Source: an uncultured Granulosicoccaceae bacterium (GTDB taxonomy: Bacteria; Pseudomonadota; Gammaproteobacteria; CALCKW01). From it: a DNA stretch of 64,000 nt. Shown in pieces: positions 60,444-64,000 of this stretch. Position numbers and translations under genes: made by a program. The stretch is taken from the NCBI GenBank assembly GCA_937965695.1, contig CALCKW010000049.1:24189-88188 (forward strand), in the 5' to 3' direction. Position 1 is the stretch's first letter. Each line of letters starts with the position of its first letter. The notes beneath the pieces are model-generated. The model had not been told where the DNA came from and did no database searches. It saw only the letters and a list, made by a program, of their open reading frames with translations.

Positions 60444-61169
60444 ATGGACAATCTCAACTTAGATCAACATATCTCTCATCGTTACAACGAGGAGCTAGAA
60501 GACCTTCGCTCACGTGTGCTCAATATGGGTGGACTAGTCGAGCAACAGGTCAACAACGGCTTAAAAGCACTGCTAGAACTAGATGCGGAACTGGGCGAGC
60601 AGGTTTTTAGTGGGGACTATGAAGTCAACGCCATGGAAGTAGAGATCGACGAAGCCTGCACCGAAATACTGGCGCGTCGACAGCCCGCCGCCTCTGACCT
60701 TCGACTAGTGATGACAGTCATCAAAGCCATCAGCGACCTGGAGCGCATCGGCGACGAGGCCGAGAAATTTGGCAAGGTCGCCATGCGGCTGTCCGACGGC
60801 GGCAACCGCCCTACTTATTTCTCAGAGCTGCGGCACTTAGGCGAGCACGTTAAGTCAGTGTTGCGTGACACACTGGACGCGTTTGCTCGGATGGATGCTG
60901 AGTCAGCACTTGTCACTGCCAGTCGCGACAATGCCATCGACCGTGAATACAATTCACTTTCGCGTCTGCTGATCTCACACATGATGGAAGACCCGCGAGA
61001 GATCAAATCTGTGCTGGAAGTTTTCTGGTGCGCACGAGCCCTCGAGCGTATCGGCGATCACGCTAACAACATTTGCGAGTACGTGGTCTATCTGGTCAAA
61101 GGTAAGGACATCCGCCACACCAGCCAACAGCGCATGGCAGAAGATCAAGATGAAGACAATTCAATGTAA
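60444..61169 (+). CDS. phoU: Phosphate signalling complex protein PhoU
   Basis: 241 aa; QHISHRYNEELEDLRSRVLNMGGLVEQQV; LERIGDEAEKF, LERIGDHANNICEYVVYL. Confidence 0.96.
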   Translation: MDNLNLDQHISHRYNEELEDLRSRVLNMGGLVEQQVNNGLKALLELDAELGEQVFSGDYEVNAMEVEIDEACTEILARRQPAASDLRLVMTVIKAISDLERIGDEAEKFGKVAMRLSDGGNRPTYFSELRHLGEHVKSVLRDTLDAFARMDAESALVTASRDNAIDREYNSLSRLLISHMMEDPREIKSVLEVFWCARALERIGDHANNICEYVVYLVKGKDIRHTSQQRMAEDQDEDNSM

Positions 61170-61205
61170 TACAAGCGCGTATCCAAGCTCAGTAAGTGGA
61201 CTCAA

Positions 61206-61838
61206 TTGACCCAAGCAGACACAAACAAACTAAAAATCGACTTTGTCGGTGGTGCCTCTAAACACCGCCGACAGTTCGGCGGTGGTCGCAATCAGCCACT
61301 CGCACGTGCCATCGGCATCAGTGGTGATGCACCCAGCGTGATTGATGCCACGGCAGGCACCGGCAGTGACGGATGGGTATTGGCGAGCCTCGGCTGCACC
61401 ATGATCTGGATTGAGCGCGACACTGAAGTGCATCGACAACTGGCTATTGCCTTGAGCGCCGCTTTAGACAACCCCGATACCCAAGAGATAGCTGCAAGAG
61501 TCAAACTGGTACACGCAGATGCCAGCGATTACATAGGGGCTCTGCACGCAGACGATTGCCCCGAGGTGATTTACATGGACCCCATGTACCCGCACAAGTC
61601 TAAAAGTGCCGCCAGCAGAGGACCGATGCAAGCACTGCAAAAACTACTGGGCCCCGACACAGACAGCGAGCGACTGCTCAAAGCAGCGCTGTCTCAGGCA
61701 AAAAAACGCGTGGCGGTAAAACGCCCTAAAAGCGCTTCACCCGTCGCCGACCTCAAACCATCGGGCTCTGTGTTGAGTCCCAATACCCGCTACGATATTT
61801 ACGGTGGCGCTCTACTGGGTGAAATTAACAACAACTAG
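61206..61838 (+). CDS. rsmJ: 16S rRNA (guanine1516-N2)-methyltransferase, TTG start
   Basis: 210 aa; DATAGTGSDGWVLASLGCTMIWIER, VIYMDPMYPHKSKSA. Confidence 0.92.
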   Translation: MTQADTNKLKIDFVGGASKHRRQFGGGRNQPLARAIGISGDAPSVIDATAGTGSDGWVLASLGCTMIWIERDTEVHRQLAIALSAALDNPDTQEIAARVKLVHADASDYIGALHADDCPEVIYMDPMYPHKSKSAASRGPMQALQKLLGPDTDSERLLKAALSQAKKRVAVKRPKSASPVADLKPSGSVLSPNTRYDIYGGALLGEINNN

Positions 61839-61939
61839 CCACTCTCCAATCCATAAAACACCACTGAGCAATAGATTGACTGTCGCGACACGTACCCACA
61901 ACCTGCTATTGCCAAACCAACTGTGCGAGTGAGATAAAA

Positions 61940-62338
61940 ATGACCATACCCCGCTACGGCTTTGAAGACACCTCCTACCAGTACGCTGGTGGCGAAGACG
62001 GTTTGCTAAAGCTGTGCAAACGGTTTTACGCCGTAATGGACAGCGACAAGCAGGCCCGCGACATTCGCGCCATGCACCACGACGACCTCGATGACATGGT
62101 CCAGCGCCTATGTGCTTTTTTGTGCGGCTGGCTGGGAGGGCCGCGCCGATACAACGAACGCTACGGCAATATCTCAATTCCTCGTTATCACCAGAAGTTC
62201 TCTATCGGAGAGGCCGAGCGCGACGCCTGGCTGCACTGCATGAAGATCGCCGTCGACGAGCAGGCTTGGCGTGAGGACTTTAAAGCCTATCTTATGGTGC
62301 AATTTGCCAGACCCGCAGAAGCCTGTCGCACGCAATGA
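61940..62338 (+). CDS. Group II truncated hemoglobin-like protein
   Basis: 132 aa; YAGGEDGLLKLCKRFYAVMD...LCAFLCGWLGGPRRYNERYGNISIPRYHQKFSIGEAERDAWLHCM. Confidence 0.9.
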   Translation: MTIPRYGFEDTSYQYAGGEDGLLKLCKRFYAVMDSDKQARDIRAMHHDDLDDMVQRLCAFLCGWLGGPRRYNERYGNISIPRYHQKFSIGEAERDAWLHCMKIAVDEQAWREDFKAYLMVQFARPAEACRTQ

Positions 62339-62490
62339 TGTTGAATCGTTGCCTATTGTGGCGACAGCAATCGCAAAACTGGGCAAAAGATAAGACTTAA
62401 TCCTCATCAATGGTGATGGACACGCTATTAATCACGTATAATTGACGGGTTTTGTCACCCACTCTTTCTTTTTTGCAGGAAACCCCAGTC

Positions 62491-64000
62491 GTGATCTCCA
62501 CCGCCAATGTCACCATGCAGTTCGGTCCTAAACCGCTGTTCGAAAATATATCCGTCAAATTCGGCGACGGTAACCGCTACGGTCTTATCGGCGCTAATGG
62601 CTGCGGCAAGACGACCTTCATGAAAATTCTCGACGGTAGCTTAGAGGCCACCGCGGGCAATGTTTCAGTCAGCCCCGACGAGCGTATCGGTAAACTGAGT
62701 CAAGATCAGTTCGCCTTTGAAGAATACACCGTGCTCGACACCGTCATCATGGGTCACGCCGAGTTGTGGCGCGTGAAGCAAGAGCGCGATCGCATCTATT
62801 CGCTGCCCGAGATGAGTGAAGAAGAAGGCATGGCGGTCGCAGAGCTAGAGGTAGAGTTCGCCGAGCTAGACGGTTACAGCGCGGAGAGCCGCGCGGGTGA
62901 AATTTTACTGGGCGCCGGCATCGAGCTCGGCCTACACGAAGGCCCCATGAGCGAAGTAGCCCCTGGCTGGAAGCTACGCGTATTGCTGGCGCAGGCCCTG
63001 TTCTCTGCTCCAGACATTTTGCTACTGGATGAGCCAACCAACAACTTGGACATTCACGCCATCCGTTGGTTGGAAGGTGTTCTCAACGGTTTGAAAGACA
63101 CCACCATCGTCATCATCTCGCACGATCGCCATTTTCTTAATAGTGTCTGCACCCACATGGCTGACATCGACTACGGTGAGCTACGTGTCTACCCCGGCAA
63201 CTACGATGACTTTATGATTGCATCGACCGCTGCCCGCGAACGGATGCAAAGTGACAACGCCAAGAAAAAAGCGCAAATCGCTGAGCTGCAGCAGTTTGTC
63301 AGCCGCTTCTCTGCCAACGCATCTAAGGCCAAACAGGCAACCTCACGCGCGAAGCAAATCGACAAAATACAATTGGCACATATCAAGCCGTCCAGTCGCG
63401 TCAGCCCGTACATTCGATTTAACCAAGAGAAAAAAGTGCAGCGCAATGTGCTGACCTTTGAAAAACTGGGGCACGGCTTTGACGAAGGCCCACTGTTCGA
63501 AGGAGGCAACCTGATACTCGAGGCGGGTGCACGCTTAGCCGTCATCGGTGAAAACGGCGCCGGGAAAAGTACGTTCTTGCGCTGCTTGACTGAAGAGCTC
63601 AGTGCCAACGCCGGTGTGATCAAATGGTCGGAGAATGCCGAGTTAGGCTACTGCCCTCAGGACAACACCGAACTATTCAGCAGCAACACTAACATCTTTG
63701 ATTGGATGACTCAGTGGCAAAAGCCAGGACAGGACGAACAAATTATTCGCAGCACACTGGGCCGACTCTTGTTCTCCCACGACGAATTGAACAAGCCCGT
63801 TAAAGTCTGCTCAGGTGGCGAGAAAAACCGCTTGTTGTTTGGCCGCCTCATGCTAGCCGAGCCCAACGTGCTCATCATGGACGAGCCGACCAACCACTTG
63901 GACATGGAATCGATTGAATCGCTCAATATGGCCCTTGATATGTACGAAGGCACTTTAGTGTTCGTTAGCCACGACAGAGAATTCGTCTCGTCGCTGGCAA
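62491..64000 (+). CDS. ybiT: ABC-F ATPase, YbiT type (GTG start, 3' end outside window)
   Basis: [90 protein letters not shown]; second [17 protein letters not shown]. Confidence 0.93.
   Translation, partial: MISTANVTMQFGPKPLFENISVKFGDGNRYGLIGANGCGKTTFMKILDGSLEATAGNVSVSPDERIGKLSQDQFAFEEYTVLDTVIMGHAELWRVKQERDRIYSLPEMSEEEGMAVAELEVEFAELDGYSAESRAGEILLGAGIELGLHEGPMSEVAPGWKLRVLLAQALFSAPDILLLDEPTNNLDIHAIRWLEGVLNGLKDTTIVIISHDRHFLNSVCTHMADIDYGELRVYPGNYDDFMIASTAARERMQSDNAKKKAQIAELQQFVSRFSANASKAKQATSRAKQIDKIQLAHIKPSSRVSPYIRFNQEKKVQRNVLTFEKLGHGFDEGPLFEGGNLILEAGARLAVIGENGAGKSTFLRCLTEELSANAGVIKWSENAELGYCPQDNTELFSSNTNIFDWMTQWQKPGQDEQIIRSTLGRLLFSHDELNKPVKVCSGGEKNRLLFGRLMLAEPNVLIMDEPTNHLDMESIESLNMALDMYEGTLVFVSHDREFVSSLA

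Noticed and set aside
1-64000. CRISPR arrays, tRNA/rRNA genes, prophage or toxin-antitoxin/defence modules
   Set aside because: None seen on reading both strands; no regularly spaced direct repeats, tRNA-like cloverleafs or phage structural proteins

Overview
A 64 kb chromosomal window that looks like a free-living, probably marine, gammaproteobacterium. This is inferred from gene content (dnaX-ybaB-recR, glmS, phoBR-pstSCAB-phoU, rsmJ, YbiT-type ABC-F); no rRNA is present to confirm it. Coding density is high. Main blocks: hyuAB-like hydantoinase/oxoprolinase genes (1-3.1 kb); transporters and a lipoprotein with an Ig-like domain plus 8 repeats (3.3-6.8 kb); two LysR genes and an aminotransferase/mmsA pair (7-12 kb); glcDEF (16.6-20.4 kb); a two-component system whose genes converge and overlap at their 3' ends (23.5-25.5 kb), next to a tightly coupled SDR/FAD/DUF1365/CFA-synthase/DUF2878/CHAIN/DUF3833 lipid-modification operon (25.7-31.6 kb); serC-serA (32-34.7 kb); a DAHP synthase; a decayed MATE transporter (39.2-40.6 kb); a flavin-reductase/SDR fusion with lipocalin and a Trp-rich protein (42.7-45.1 kb); glmS; recR-VOC-ybaB-dnaX-ffs; and phoBR-pst-phoU with recognisable Pho boxes. 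The least expected signal is a ~168 bp dispersed, MITE-like element with imperfect ~22 bp terminal inverted repeats. It has two full copies in opposite orientation (40594-40762 and 46501-46668, about 80% identical by hand alignment) and a fragment at 39148-39179. The left fragment and one full copy bracket the decayed MATE gene. I saw no CRISPR array, tRNA, rRNA or phage. I did not find a clear undescribed defence or biosynthetic system; the candidates closest to 'new' are the repeat element, the TCS/lipid-operon arrangement, the flavin reductase-SDR fusion and the propeller lipoprotein.
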